Source: Symbiodinium natans
Taxonomy: Eukaryota; Sar; Dinophyceae; Suessiales; Symbiodiniaceae
Assembly: GCA_905221605.1 (NCBI GenBank)
Contig: CAJNDS010000319.1
Span: 102,372 to 166,371 of the forward strand
Direction of reading: 5' to 3'
Length of the DNA stretch: 64,000 bases
A model generated the notes under the pieces. It had not been told where the DNA came from. It saw only the letters and a program-made list of their open reading frames with translations, and searched no databases. A program made the position numbers and the translations under genes. Shown here one piece after another: positions 1 through 10,599 of this stretch; positions within the stretch are counted from its first letter, which is position 1; each line of letters starts with the position of its first letter.

Positions 1-1719
1 TCAAAGCATCAAAATTAACTTTTGGTTTCAAACCGTGCACAAACGGCACACCGTTTTTCCCCGGGCATTGTTGGAAGCAAGCGATAAAACACAATTCGCT
101 CGCGAACAGTAAGCTTATCGCTTGTGCCAAAATGGTTTGAACCCAAAAGCACAGTCCGAACCTAAGGCACACGCAAGCCCAAACCCTTGCAAGCTCCAGG
201 CTTCCATCTTTTCATCGGTGGGCGAATCAAGGATCATTTTTGAAAGGCCGATGCACATGGTTTTTAGTGCATACGCCAAGCAGAAGGCGTGCGTATCACT
301 ATCTACACAACTACCTCAGGAAACCCCCCAATTTAACCGAACAAATATGGTGGGCACCGTCGAGGGTAAGGCAGCTTGGAGCACAGGCTCCACGCATCCA
401 CCACCCCAAAACAGTGAGTTGCGAGTCAACGAGGTATCCCACTCTCTTACGCCTCCAAGCCACATGTAATGTAGGACCGGGCACACCGGGATAGCAGTAC
501 GGCCCAATAATCACCCGGGGCGAACTTTTCTTACAGCGTGGTCTTACTATAGAACCACGTAATGCGCGCCTACTCTGGCCATTCCATGTCATATTGGGTA
601 CATACTCGACCACCCGCGTTGAAAGCGAAGGGGGGGGAGAGGCACAGCTGTGTTCTTCCCCCCCCCTCCGCGCGTCCAAGTTGCTTGCTTCACAGCTGGT
701 CACAACTTCATCAGATGGAGGACCCCACGCGCTGGTGCAAAAGGGGGGGGGGCACCTTCTGAGCTGTGTCCAAGGCATACGGCACCCGGCAGCGGTAGAC
801 GCCCGTCCAGGGAGCACACACTGTTTATCCATCGCCCCAGAGGCTCACTCACCAAGGGCGATCGGGCGTTGACAGGACAGCAGGCGACCTGAGTGCAGAC
901 TTAGCCCTGCCCGCCCGTCCTGCGGCACGCAGGCAGCAAGGTACTCCCGCGTGACAAGACCTAAATGTTCATTCGAGGTTGGGCCCAGGATTTCCCTTTT
1001 CAAAGGTGGGACCTGTCTATGTCCTCTGGCTGCCACCACGTGCGCCAGAACATTCATGCTGCCCATGTCCCAGACCACATCACTCGATTTATTGACTCCA
1101 GCAGCGTGCGGGTCCCAAGTCCTAGATGGGGGACGCTTTGTCGGGTAACGGGCCCAACACCAAGGTTGCCCAGGCAAGTGAAAGCCAGAAAGAGCCCAAC
1201 ACGTTTAAGACGTGTCAACAATCTCAAAGCATGGGTCCTCGTGCACGACAAGCCAAGGAATCACTCTGGGGCCAAGCATGACCCACAACATCCACTCCTG
1301 CATTGGCACACCGGGATTCGCGGCGTGGTGATAACGACAGAACGACCCCGTGACATCATGCAGGGCATACCGCATTCCAACTTCCACAGGGTCTCACTCT
1401 CACGCCCCGGCCTTCCGCGCATGGGAGAGGGACAGAGGGCGATGGATGACCGAGCTGAGTACATGCCAGTCGTTTGGTCACGTAAACCAGCCGAACCAAA
1501 ACGCTAAGAAGCACGACCAGACAACGGTAACCAGGCACTTGGACAAATGGACATTTGGACAAGTGGACCCGAAAAGCGCCAACCGCTTATCGAGGACCAG
1601 GGATAGCACGCCCGGCGTCAGGCCCACTAGGCCCTGCGGTACAATTCGGCTGAGGGGAAAAGAGCCATGCGTCAGGTCGGGAGACTTTGCGCGCACATCC
1701 AGACCCTAAAGGCTTAAAT
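1..1719. other. Anonymous sequence, no gene supported
   Basis: Both strands carry only short overlapping open frames with no recognisable motif or consistent coding character. The stretch contains G and C homopolymer runs near 630-666 and 743-752. I see nothing here that I can name. Confidence 0.5.
630..665. repeat. Symmetric inverted repeat with G8/C8 arms
   Basis: Eight G (630-637) and eight C (658-665) flank a perfect 10-base palindrome CACAGCTGTG (643-652) with equal 5-base spacers AGAGG and TTCTT. Read as RNA, the two 18-base halves pair with a single A-C mismatch and three G-U pairs. No function is assigned. Confidence 0.55.
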
Positions 1720-1721
1720 GG

Positions 1722-2093
1722 TCGGGCGCCCAGGTCGTCAGGAGACACCAAAGGCTGAACTGTTCAGGCGCCCAGATCGTCAGGAGACCCAGCGACCACC
1801 CACTAAACAGTGCTTGAAACTCCAGGCACTCCCGGCGACCACCCACCAAACAGTGCTTAAAACTCCAGGCACTCCGGTAAGGCACACTTTCAGCCGCCGA
1901 ACACGTTGACAGTGAAACAGCATCGACCTCACAAGTTGAAAGGGACCTGCGTCACGCCACCGCATACGTTACACACACCAGGCACTCCGGTAGGGCACAC
2001 TTTCAGCCGCCGAACCCGATGACAGAGAAACAGCATCAACCTCACAAGTTGACAGGGACCTGCGTCACGCCACCGCATACGTTACACACACCA
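1722..2093. repeat. Nested short tandem duplications
   Basis: Three different units are each present twice in a row: a ~46-bp unit beginning GCGCCCAGGTCGTCAGGAGA (near 1725 and 1770), a ~39-bp unit containing AAACAGTGCTT (near 1794 and 1833), and a ~112-bp unit starting CCAGGCACTCCGGTA (near 1865 and 1977). The last pair differs at only a few positions. No coding role is evident. Confidence 0.8.
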
Positions 2094-2481
2094 CACTAAA
2101 AACACCTCCCCTACCTCCCCCACTTAACCGCACACCAGGCAACATTGAATCACGGCCCAAGGGGGCCAGGGGAGGAAGTCGGAAATACAGGGAGGCATGC
2201 CGGCAGAGCGCGTCGCATGGTGACGGGCCTTGGCATGCAGTGGGGAATTGTACAGACCCCACGCGGTCATGTGTACCGCTCGAGCGCACGGCGCACTCCG
2301 TCTTCCTTGCTTGGCTTGGCGGCAGCGTGCGACAAGGCCATGGAGATTGGGTAGCTTACAAGTGCCGAGGTCAACGCATCTGCCATTGGGAGGGCTACCA
2401 GCTGAAGGTTTGTAGCTCAGTGGCTAGCTTCAGCTCGAGCAGACGGACAGAGAATGGTCAAGGAACCGTCGTCGAATGCAC

Positions 2482-2820
2482 AACAGGGCAACCAACTGCC
2501 ATCACAAATGCTGGGAGTGCTGCAGTGCCACATTGACTGCGTACGCCCACAACACGGAGCACACTGTCTTGCACACGACAGGCGCGGGCTCACCTGGCGA
2601 CGGGGGGCAAGACGATGTATGAATGGGCACACTACTGGACCAAGGGGACCCAGTGCGCGCTGGTAACCGCCTTCAAAGGCCAACAGAGCAACCAAGCTGC
2701 CATCCCAACTGCTGGGAGTGATGCGTCGCCACAGGGACCGCATACGTAAACAACACGCGGCACACTGCCTTGCACGGCGACAGACCGGGGCTCGCCTGTA
2801 TACGGGGTGCAAAACGTGCA
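2482..2820. repeat. Diverged direct repeat pair (~140 bp, ~200-bp spacing)
   Basis: 2482-2620 and 2682-2820 align colinearly through blocks such as GCAACCAA, ACTGCTGGGAGTG or its variant, CACACTG, TTGCAC and GGGCTCACCTG/GGGCTCGCCTG. Identity is moderate, so this is an older duplication than the one at 1865-2093. Confidence 0.6.
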
Positions 2821-2942
2821 TGAAGGTGGTGCATCAGCCGGGAAGGGCACACCGAATAAAGCGGGGAGCTGGTGCGCGCTGGCGAGAGAAACCAGGGCCA
2901 CCAAACCAGCGTAATCAGTCCAGAACGACTGCGGAGTATTGT

Positions 2943-2947
2943 GGTCT
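2943..2947. repeat. Left target-site duplication GGTCT of Copia element 1
   Basis: The five bases GGTCT immediately precede the left LTR and recur at 11379-11383 immediately after the right LTR. This is the expected 5-bp duplication made by a Copia-type integrase. Confidence 0.9.
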
Positions 2948-3105
2948 TGAGAATTTTCCTGATACTTTCAGACGCCTGCCGGGATCACAACATACTGCAC
3001 TGGAGATCACAACACAACATGACTTCACTACCAAAACACATGTGGCCCAACATGTAAAACGGGTGCACCAAAATGTGCCCATGTAGCTATGTACCAACTT
3101 TTGCA
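2948..3105 (-). repeat. 3' LTR of element 1
   Basis: 158 bp, beginning TGCAAAAGTTGG and ending AATTCTCA on the element strand. It matches 11221-11378 at 157 of 158 positions. This is unusually short for a Copia LTR. Confidence 0.93.
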
Positions 3106-3116
3106 CCCCGCCAAAG
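3106..3116 (-). other. Polypurine tract of element 1
   Basis: On the element strand CTTTGGCGGGG abuts the 3' LTR. Element 2 has AAAATGCGGGG in the same place, so a GCGGGG core is shared. This is the expected primer site for plus-strand DNA synthesis. Confidence 0.7.
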
Positions 3117-3605
3117 TGAGTGCAGGATTTGATGCAGTCCAACTGCTCAGCTCAAAGCTTGCATGAACTTTCCAAAAGTCCTACTGTGGCCACATGCAAT
3201 CCCTGTACACTGATCTCCACTCGCGCAGCATGCATCCCAGCAGCTTTCATCTGTTCTGTGTCCATTGTGCGTATGCCCCCTTATCGGGCAAACGATGTGA
3301 AACGCAACTGCCTGCTAACCTTGTACCTTTGGCACCTCCAAGGTTTCAAGCACAGTGCAATCATCTGTGATCCAGACCGATCACATTGCACTACGAAGAT
3401 TGGTGGCCCTAGCTGGCCACGACTGCTCAAAGCATGTCATGCGGAGTAACGAAATCGGGGTTCGGTATGGGCTCATCGGGATTGTCAGCAAAATGCTGAT
3501 TGCACACGTCACCATCACGTGAAAGTTCACTGGTGCACACCAGTCAAGTCATCATGAGCATCGCACAAGTGTGCACAAGATTCATTCACTCTTCCTCTAG
3601 GCATT

Positions 3606-5006
3606 TCACGCCTCATCATCAATAGGCTGAAAGTGACGGACAGTGTGCTCGATTCTCAACCGGCACAGGCTGCAGACTTCAAAGTTGCGAAACCTTGAAT
3701 TCAGTCTCTGCTGTTCGGTGATTTGCAACACCATTCGTGCATTCCTCAAACCACCACAGTTCCGATACACATGGATCCGGCGACCACTAATTGGTGCTAC
3801 ATACCACACCATGCCACCTTCTAATCGTAGGAACGCGGGCAAATGCACAACGACTTGCAGCTCCATCTGATCGTCCGGAATCACGATGTCCTCGATATCT
3901 CCTGCCAGCATAGCAGGTTCGGTCTCGACTCCCTCGAAGTCTCCATCCAGGGGCTCTGGTTCAAACGCACGGAGCGCGGCTGGCTCTTGGCTGTGCTCTG
4001 AACCATTCTCATCATGAGCATCTGCAATATCTTCTTCCTCTGACGACACTGTTTCAAGACTGGGCATTGAACCACTCGGGCTTGTGGGTTCAGACTCAGG
4101 CTGAGCGATTGAGGTCACGCGCTGCACCAGGCAAGTAAAAGCATCGGTATCAAGGACAATACCCAAAAGCCTATTAATCAGCAAGAAAATTGCACTCAAA
4201 AGGATTTGGGGCACGTTGATGGTAATCCACAATGACGCGAACTGCTCACGGCTGTAGCAGCCTTGCAGACTGCATGCAACAGCCACTGCTGTCACCACAA
4301 AAACCATCAAACTCATCCGGGTCGTACCATGGCATGGGCCCAAGACGTCTGACTCACATGCAGCCGCTGCATGCTCGATGCACAATGTGGCGATGACTAT
4401 CTGGCGAATCATCTGCTTGGAGACACCTGACCCACCAGACTGCTTGATCCTACGCACTGCCATTCGTGCTGCGTCACGCTGGATGTGGTCGGCATACTCG
4501 CTTTCACCGACATATGCTCCGGCCTCTGCGTCATACACGGATAGCATGAATTTTAACATCAACGTCCTGCTTCGGGATAAACCCTTAGTGCCAAGATCTG
4601 CTACATTCACGGCCGTCGGCACCTTCAGGGTTATGAGCACCTGTGACTTCGTTAAGGACTGCTGCCAAAGTATCCTAGTGGAAAGATGACGGATCTTCCC
4701 CACTCCCTGCCTCCTTAAGGCTCCTAAGGCAGCGGTGCTGTCCACGTGGTGGAACACGGATGGCAAGGTCTGCATGCCATAGCAGAATCCTAAACATACA
4801 CGTGCGAGCATAGCATCGCACACGACACTGGCTGATGCTAGCAACTCAGATTCCCCTGAGCTCAATGCAATGACGCGCTGGCTCCTGGAGCTGGTGCTCA
4901 AGACATTTCCGTTGACTGCCAGGACCCCTGATGATATCGACTTGCGTGTCACCTGGTTGCTTGCAATTGGCATCTGAGAACGACTCAAGAAGAGGCGCAA
5001 CACCAT
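3606..5006 (-). CDS. RNase H plus membrane/zinc C-terminal ORF of element 1
   Basis: This 466-aa frame overlaps the gag-pol frame by 161 bases. Residues from about 20 on carry the Copia RNase H: TRKSISSG, SQRVIALSSGESEL (about 43-56), HVDSTAAL (about 87) and VADLGTKGL (about 136). The usual N-terminal SDA of this RNase H lies at the end of the upstream frame, so the domain is split between frames at about 4958-4966. After RNase H the protein continues for ~300 residues: two hydrophobic segments (roughly 228-248 and 262-285), an acidic linker, and a C-terminal HVYRNC...CSLC pattern that resembles an Ada-like Cys/His metal site. The extension is not part of standard Copia pol; a membrane-anchored or env-like role is only a guess. 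The true start is not at the first Met if the product is made by frameshifting. Confidence 0.8.
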   Translation of the reverse strand: MVLRLFLSRSQMPIASNQVTRKSISSGVLAVNGNVLSTSSRSQRVIALSSGESELLASASVVCDAMLARVCLGFCYGMQTLPSVFHHVDSTAALGALRRQGVGKIRHLSTRILWQQSLTKSQVLITLKVPTAVNVADLGTKGLSRSRTLMLKFMLSVYDAEAGAYVGESEYADHIQRDAARMAVRRIKQSGGSGVSKQMIRQIVIATLCIEHAAAACESDVLGPCHGTTRMSLMVFVVTAVAVACSLQGCYSREQFASLWITINVPQILLSAIFLLINRLLGIVLDTDAFTCLVQRVTSIAQPESEPTSPSGSMPSLETVSSEEEDIADAHDENGSEHSQEPAALRAFEPEPLDGDFEGVETEPAMLAGDIEDIVIPDDQMELQVVVHLPAFLRLEGGMVWYVAPISGRRIHVYRNCGGLRNARMVLQITEQQRLNSRFRNFEVCSLCRLRIEHTVRHFQPIDDEA

Positions 5007-8000
5007 GCTGCTCCCCGATCAAGCCAACACCATGCTCCTTCTTGCTCAGCATGATGCCTTCATTGCATGTTCCCTGCATGTACAACACAAGGTGACGCAA
5101 GCCTTTCATGCTCATTTGTGTCGGGCACGACATCTTCGAAGCCAACATGTTTATCGTGCACTGGCATTCTGCCAGATCATGGGCGAGATACAAGAGTATT
5201 CCCACGGCACTCCTGTAGACTTTCGTGCTGACTGGATCCAGGACTGGCGTGGGATCCAGCTTTTCAAGATCTGGCAACATGGGTGTCTTCTTGATGGCTT
5301 GAGTGCGAATTTGCAGCAACTCACACAGGCGTTCAAGATACTTGGGATGCGGTGTGATCAGCAACTGATCCGGCCCGATCAGATGCAACTTCCGCTTCAA
5401 GAATTCAATGCAATCCCCAGGATCGCACAACATCTCGAACTTGATCTTGTACTTGCTCAACAAGGCAGGCTTCAGAACTTTCTCTGCATACACGGTGTCA
5501 GTGAACGCCAGCACATCGTCTACGTGCACTTGCAACACGCTCTCCAGATTGGGACTTCGCAACAAGGTGGGATACGCTTCACACGCCTCAATCCCCAATT
5601 GGCTTTCTAGGAACTTCGTGAAGTCAGTGTACCACCTCTCGCTGCCGTCCTGTTGACCGGGTAGCACCTTTCCCAAGGCGTAGACGGTTTCGGTACCGTC
5701 GGGGGCACGATGCGTCACCAGCGTAGGTGTTACTTGATCCACCGTTAAAAACGCATCTGATATGTCTATGGCTACCAAACACTTCCCCGGCCGATCACTT
5801 GTGGCAAACAAGATTGGCAACAACCTATGCAACATGGAACTTGAAGCAGGTGCAAAGGTGTCGGACCTTTCCGAAAGCCAGGCATACTCTCGGGCTACAT
5901 AGCGGGCACGCCTCAACCACACTTTTGCACCCTCAACCTGCTTTGCTCTCCAGTCATACACCATGCGGGTCGAGAGCCTTTTCACTTGATCATGCGGCAA
6001 GTGCCCCAGGCACTCAGGGTTCAAGAGAACACCAAGCTTCTGCAACCTCAGTATCTCCACGGTTTCAGCAACTGCATCCAATGCTGCGAGCTCATCTGGC
6101 AACATGCTCGGCTCGTCGTCACTTTCTCGTGGAAATATGAGCTTTTGCTCTAGCTCACTCAGTTCAACTGACGCATCATCCTGTGGCTCATCGGCGAACT
6201 CAGCCTCCTCCAAGGATTCGATGATGTCTTCATCAAAACACAGCTCAGGGCTCTCATCCTCATGCTCATACACCATGTTCTTTTGACCATCTGACCAGGG
6301 TTGGTCAGCAACGCGGCACACAGAGGGCAAGTCGGGCAAGCATATCAACCTTGACACTACCCCGCCATGGGCTGGCGGCGATGGCTCCAGGTTTCCCGGC
6401 ACCACTTCATTCACACCATCACGCATGCTTGGCGCATGGGAATGCGCTACGGCCGTGGCGAATGAATCCATGGTCACATCACTCGCTCCAACCGTTGAAG
6501 CCGCTGATGAGCTGGTGGGATCAGATGCTGCGACATCCTGTGGCGATGCTGGGACGATTGGAACGGGGGCAATGGCATCAGGCAAGGCAATTTGCTCGGG
6601 CACTGGAGGTGCAATCCTCTTTGCAAGCACTAACCTAGAACCCAAGCTACTCAACCCATGCTCCCAGACGTCTGTCTCAACACTTGACGCAAGCTCAACG
6701 TTCCAATGGTCCTTAGGACTGAGCCTGCGAACGCTCCGGGTCACATACACGCCTTGCGATGTGCCGATGATGTGGACGTCGTTTCGGCTTGACTTTCCAA
6801 GCCACACTCCTTTGACCCATCGTGCGGAAGCTTTGGCATCTGACTGAAGATATCCGTACACTTGCTCGCCATACTTGCATATCTTCCCTTTGTACGTGCC
6901 TGAAGTCACATGCTCAAAAGCCGTTTGGTTCTGGATCACTCTGAACCGATTCATGACCCAACAGGCATGCACAACACTCCACTGGAAGATCGGATGGGCA
7001 ACCTTGAAGACTTCGCCAACTCCTGCACCCTCTTCAAGCTGTGACACAAGCACACATGCAGTCTGACGCACTTGCTTCAATGCTTGCTCAACGGCTCCAT
7101 TGCTTTGGTGACTTTCAATGGGGCTCGTTTCATCGGATACGCCAATGTTCAAACCTCTGAGGGCTTTCTGCAAGTGGTGAACGAAGCTCAGCATCGCAGG
7201 TTCGTTGTCGGATCTAATCCGCACATCACTGTGGCCCAGCCAACACACGAAGCGAGCCGCCTCGGTAACCAAGAAGGACAAAGATGATCCTCCCTTCTTG
7301 GGTGTGGGAACCGCAAACACAGCCTTGCTAGCACGGTCCTGCCCAAACAGCACGGTGAGCTTTGACTCACCATCGTCAGGCACACTGCTGAGGACATTGT
7401 CGCCCTTCCGGCTCAGGTATCCAAAATCAAAGCTCACCACTGCATTCGGGGCATTCGAATGGTTGCCTGTCACATGGGCATCCTGCCTTGCACGATGCTT
7501 CAAGCAAACTTCACACCAAGGCTGATATGGCTCATGAGTGAGCGAGTGTTGATCTCGCTCTGACGCAGACGGTTCATGTGGCGCAGTCGGGGCTGATGCA
7601 TTGCGCTCACGGGATGTTGACAAATTGTGCTCAACATGCTTGTCTAGCAATAGATCCTGGCTATGCACATGATTGCAGAGCCGCTTCCAGCATTGTCCCC
7701 TGTTACCTGTCTTACTGAGCCCCAGGCTCTCACAGGCTGCACGCAGAACAATCAAGGATGAGTTGCTGTCCACTTGAACACCCTCGATCAGCAACGTGTC
7801 TGGCGGCAATCCAACTGCACGATCCTCAACTGGCGCCTCAGCATGTTCCGGATCCATCGGGACATCATGCGCATCACCCTCAGGTGCGATCTGACCATCA
7901 GACGCTTCAGCTTGCACCGTGTCAAATCCAAGCTGACTCAAAGTGAGTGATGCATCATTGTAGGCGAACGTTAGCATGCTGCGCACCGTGCGCGGGTCAG

Positions 8001-10599
8001 AAACTGGCCCAGCCAGACCCCCATTAGCAGCTAACGATCCCACATCTTCTGCGTATTCTTCAAGAAACCACTTGCCTGCTCTCTCACACAAGGTTGTACG
8101 CTTCCAAAGCACTTCAGTGAACGGGGCCAGTGTGGTGTCAACGAAATTATTGGCATGCGACTTCAGTACGTAGCACTCAGGGCCAACACGAGTCCATCCC
8201 CGCCTTGCATCCATTGATGTGAGGCCCTCCTGCAATGTGACCTCAACTGCACGAATGCTTGGACCTGATGCACACACGGTGATGTCAGTTGTATTGGAAA
8301 TAGGGCAGACGGACTGAGTGGAGCTTGATCCCTGCGGATCACACACTGCAACACCTCCTCCATTGGGTATTTCAACACCTGCTGGTGTCCTGAAGCACGG
8401 GGACTGAGTGGAGCTTGATCCCTGGGGATCACACAGTGCAACACCTTCTCCACTAGGCATGCCTCGCATTGAGCCTCGAACACGATTCATGGCTCCACCG
8501 GTGGCCTTGCAACTCAAGCCTTTCGCCTCGCTCTGACTCAGCAAGCGGATGGAACCTTGTGCACAGAACGACTGATGCCTGTACCCAATCGGAATGCTCG
8601 TACTTGCATCCGTCAAGCAAATGCCTTCACTCTCAGGCTTCACGAACCATCCAGCCTTCGCAAGCTTCCCTAGGCAAACCAAAGGACTGGTAACCCCTGA
8701 CACCACGAACCTCTCGTAGAACTTCAGTGGTCCTATGGTGACTTCAGCAATCCTCGTGTCTTGCACGCGTAGGGGATGACCCTGTGCATCAGTGTACTGG
8801 ACGGATCGGGCATGGGGATCGGACACTCCTGCATTTGCGAAGGACAAGGGAAGAGCAGAGACATCTGCTCCAGAGTCCAGTATGATGTCCACATTCCCTG
8901 ACTGCAACACCTCAGGCACTTCTCGCACATGCTGATGCTGACACGTCAACATGCGAATTGCACAATCATCGGGCCAGTAGCCTGCTGCCACCTCATCTTG
9001 CATTCCGGACTCAAGATCACCCTCTGAAAGGTCATAAATCGTGAGATTCACTCGATCATCGTCATCCATGGTGTAGGCTTGCGCGCCTGAGAACGACACT
9101 CTCCGGACTGCGGCACTCTTGGCATTGGGATTCAAGGACGCTTGACTCAGGGCACTCAAGGACGATTGACTCGGGGCATTCATATGGGAGCTTGAAGAAG
9201 ATGCAGCTTCAGCTTGGGCGATTTGCTTCAGCTGGGGGCAATCACGCTTCCAGTGGCCGGATTGGCCACAGTGCAGGCATGCGTCACGACCCTTGCCTTG
9301 GCCTGGTCCACCTGATGCACCCTGCTTACCCCCATTTTTCTTACCCTTCTTAACTCCCTTAGGCCCTCCTTGACCCTTTTGGTGATCCTTGCCTCCTCGT
9401 TTGCCTGCACCCCATTGACCCCTGCCACCTTTGCTGCCTCTGCCCTTTTTGCCATTTTTACCATCCCCATACTTGCCGTGCTTACCATACTTACCATGTT
9501 TGCCACCCTTAGTCTCTTCATTAACCCGACTTATGTCCATTGGCACTGGACCATTCGGATCAGCTGCATTGCTGGTTCCCAGCTCAAGGTGAACCCTGCT
9601 GTTCGACCAGGTGGTGGTCACGGACTCGTAGTTCATCACGGCCTCACGTATGGAGTCATATGTCGAAGATTCGGTCATTTGCAACTGTATGTGTTGACGT
9701 AGGTGATTGGGCAACACACGCACAAGCACACCCATCTGCACGTCAGCGGCTATTGCAGATCCAGATACCTTACGGTACTCATCCGACACCCTTTCTAGAG
9801 CATTGACTTGCTCTCGGAAGCTTTTGTCTTTGGTGAAGGCTGGATATGACATGTAGGCACTGAGGAGTGCCAGGCTGCGTGCACGTGTGCGTGGGGCGTA
9901 TACCGACTGCAGCTGCCTCCACAGCTCGAAGCCGTTCTGCTCAGGTATGGATCTTAACATGACAAGCGGGCGACCCTTGAGCAACCCTGAAAGGATCGCG
10001 TAAAGGCGTCGGGCACGGGGCTTGGTTGACTCAACCATGTCAGCGATGGTCACCACCACATGCGGACTGGTCTCTATGGTGGCAAGCTCCTCACCGTATT
10101 CAGGTTCTGCATAGATAAGCCATGATTTGAAGGAATGAGCGAACTCTTGCCATTTGGCAACGTCACTCTCATGTGAATCATTTCCCCCAAAACCTTCAGG
10201 ATAACGCAACACCTTTGATGCATCACTGTAGCCAGCAAACTGCCTGTCGCTTGCAGCACGCTGCGTAGCGGAGGACATTTGTTGCACCGCCTGTGCTGCA
10301 CTATGTGCTGCCTGGCTGGCCGCTTGGATCAATGCAGCAACCTGACTCGGATCTGCGAGAACTACCTGGGGCTGTCCTTGCTGCACACCATCACTCGCTC
10401 CAATCTGGTGCATCTGAACATCTGGACCCGCTCCGGTCGGTGCGCCTGCTTCTGCTCCGGTCTGACCTTGACCGGCAAGTTGGGCTTGTTGCTGAGCTTG
10501 CTGGGCTTGGTGGGCTGCCTGCTGCTGGGCAGCGTGCATTGCGGCTTGCGGATCCATCGCTGGAATGCTCAGGCTTAGGGTTCGTAGGGGCTTCGGCAC
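4846..10599 (-). CDS. Gag-pol polyprotein of Copia element 1
   Basis: 1,917 aa from a Met at 10599. The gag region starts with an Ala/Gln-rich stretch and has a Lys/Gly-rich segment (about 365-430) ending in the zinc knuckle CLHCGQSGHWKRDC (about 441-454). The aspartic protease site is LDSGADVSAL (about 573). Integrase follows: a CEVC zinc-binding pair (about 1026), catalytic Asp in SFDFGYLS (about 1054), Asp in RSDNEPA (about 1125) and Glu in NGAVEQALK (about 1167). Reverse transcriptase has AIDISDAFL (about 1611) and the catalytic HVDDVL (about 1690). The frame ends shortly after SFSDANC, the first motif of RNase H, with the rest in the 3606-5006 frame. Gag packages the RNA; the enzymes copy and integrate it. 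There is no premature stop in the whole frame. Confidence 0.93.
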   Translation of the reverse strand: MPKPLRTLSLSIPAMDPQAAMHAAQQQAAHQAQQAQQQAQLAGQGQTGAEAGAPTGAGPDVQMHQIGASDGVQQGQPQVVLADPSQVAALIQAASQAAHSAAQAVQQMSSATQRAASDRQFAGYSDASKVLRYPEGFGGNDSHESDVAKWQEFAHSFKSWLIYAEPEYGEELATIETSPHVVVTIADMVESTKPRARRLYAILSGLLKGRPLVMLRSIPEQNGFELWRQLQSVYAPRTRARSLALLSAYMSYPAFTKDKSFREQVNALERVSDEYRKVSGSAIAADVQMGVLVRVLPNHLRQHIQLQMTESSTYDSIREAVMNYESVTTTWSNSRVHLELGTSNAADPNGPVPMDISRVNEETKGGKHGKYGKHGKYGDGKNGKKGRGSKGGRGQWGAGKRGGKDHQKGQGGPKGVKKGKKNGGKQGASGGPGQGKGRDACLHCGQSGHWKRDCPQLKQIAQAEAASSSSSHMNAPSQSSLSALSQASLNPNAKSAAVRRVSFSGAQAYTMDDDDRVNLTIYDLSEGDLESGMQDEVAAGYWPDDCAIRMLTCQHQHVREVPEVLQSGNVDIILDSGADVSALPLSFANAGVSDPHARSVQYTDAQGHPLRVQDTRIAEVTIGPLKFYERFVVSGVTSPLVCLGKLAKAGWFVKPESEGICLTDASTSIPIGYRHQSFCAQGSIRLLSQSEAKGLSCKATGGAMNRVRGSMRGMPSGEGVALCDPQGSSSTQSPCFRTPAGVEIPNGGGVAVCDPQGSSSTQSVCPISNTTDITVCASGPSIRAVEVTLQEGLTSMDARRGWTRVGPECYVLKSHANNFVDTTLAPFTEVLWKRTTLCERAGKWFLEEYAEDVGSLAANGGLAGPVSDPRTVRSMLTFAYNDASLTLSQLGFDTVQAEASDGQIAPEGDAHDVPMDPEHAEAPVEDRAVGLPPDTLLIEGVQVDSNSSLIVLRAACESLGLSKTGNRGQCWKRLCNHVHSQDLLLDKHVEHNLSTSRERNASAPTAPHEPSASERDQHSLTHEPYQPWCEVCLKHRARQDAHVTGNHSNAPNAVVSFDFGYLSRKGDNVLSSVPDDGESKLTVLFGQDRASKAVFAVPTPKKGGSSLSFLVTEAARFVCWLGHSDVRIRSDNEPAMLSFVHHLQKALRGLNIGVSDETSPIESHQSNGAVEQALKQVRQTACVLVSQLEEGAGVGEVFKVAHPIFQWSVVHACWVMNRFRVIQNQTAFEHVTSGTYKGKICKYGEQVYGYLQSDAKASARWVKGVWLGKSSRNDVHIIGTSQGVYVTRSVRRLSPKDHWNVELASSVETDVWEHGLSSLGSRLVLAKRIAPPVPEQIALPDAIAPVPIVPASPQDVAASDPTSSSAASTVGASDVTMDSFATAVAHSHAPSMRDGVNEVVPGNLEPSPPAHGGVVSRLICLPDLPSVCRVADQPWSDGQKNMVYEHEDESPELCFDEDIIESLEEAEFADEPQDDASVELSELEQKLIFPRESDDEPSMLPDELAALDAVAETVEILRLQKLGVLLNPECLGHLPHDQVKRLSTRMVYDWRAKQVEGAKVWLRRARYVAREYAWLSERSDTFAPASSSMLHRLLPILFATSDRPGKCLVAIDISDAFLTVDQVTPTLVTHRAPDGTETVYALGKVLPGQQDGSERWYTDFTKFLESQLGIEACEAYPTLLRSPNLESVLQVHVDDVLAFTDTVYAEKVLKPALLSKYKIKFEMLCDPGDCIEFLKRKLHLIGPDQLLITPHPKYLERLCELLQIRTQAIKKTPMLPDLEKLDPTPVLDPVSTKVYRSAVGILLYLAHDLAECQCTINMLASKMSCPTQMSMKGLRHLVLYMQGTCNEGIMLSKKEHGVGLIGEQHGVAPLLESFSDANCKQPGDTQVDIIRGPGSQRKCLEHQLQEPARHCIELRGI

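Noticed and set aside
3120-3449. Plus-strand open frame within element 1
   Set aside because: It is antisense to the 3' untranslated part of the retroelement with no motif.
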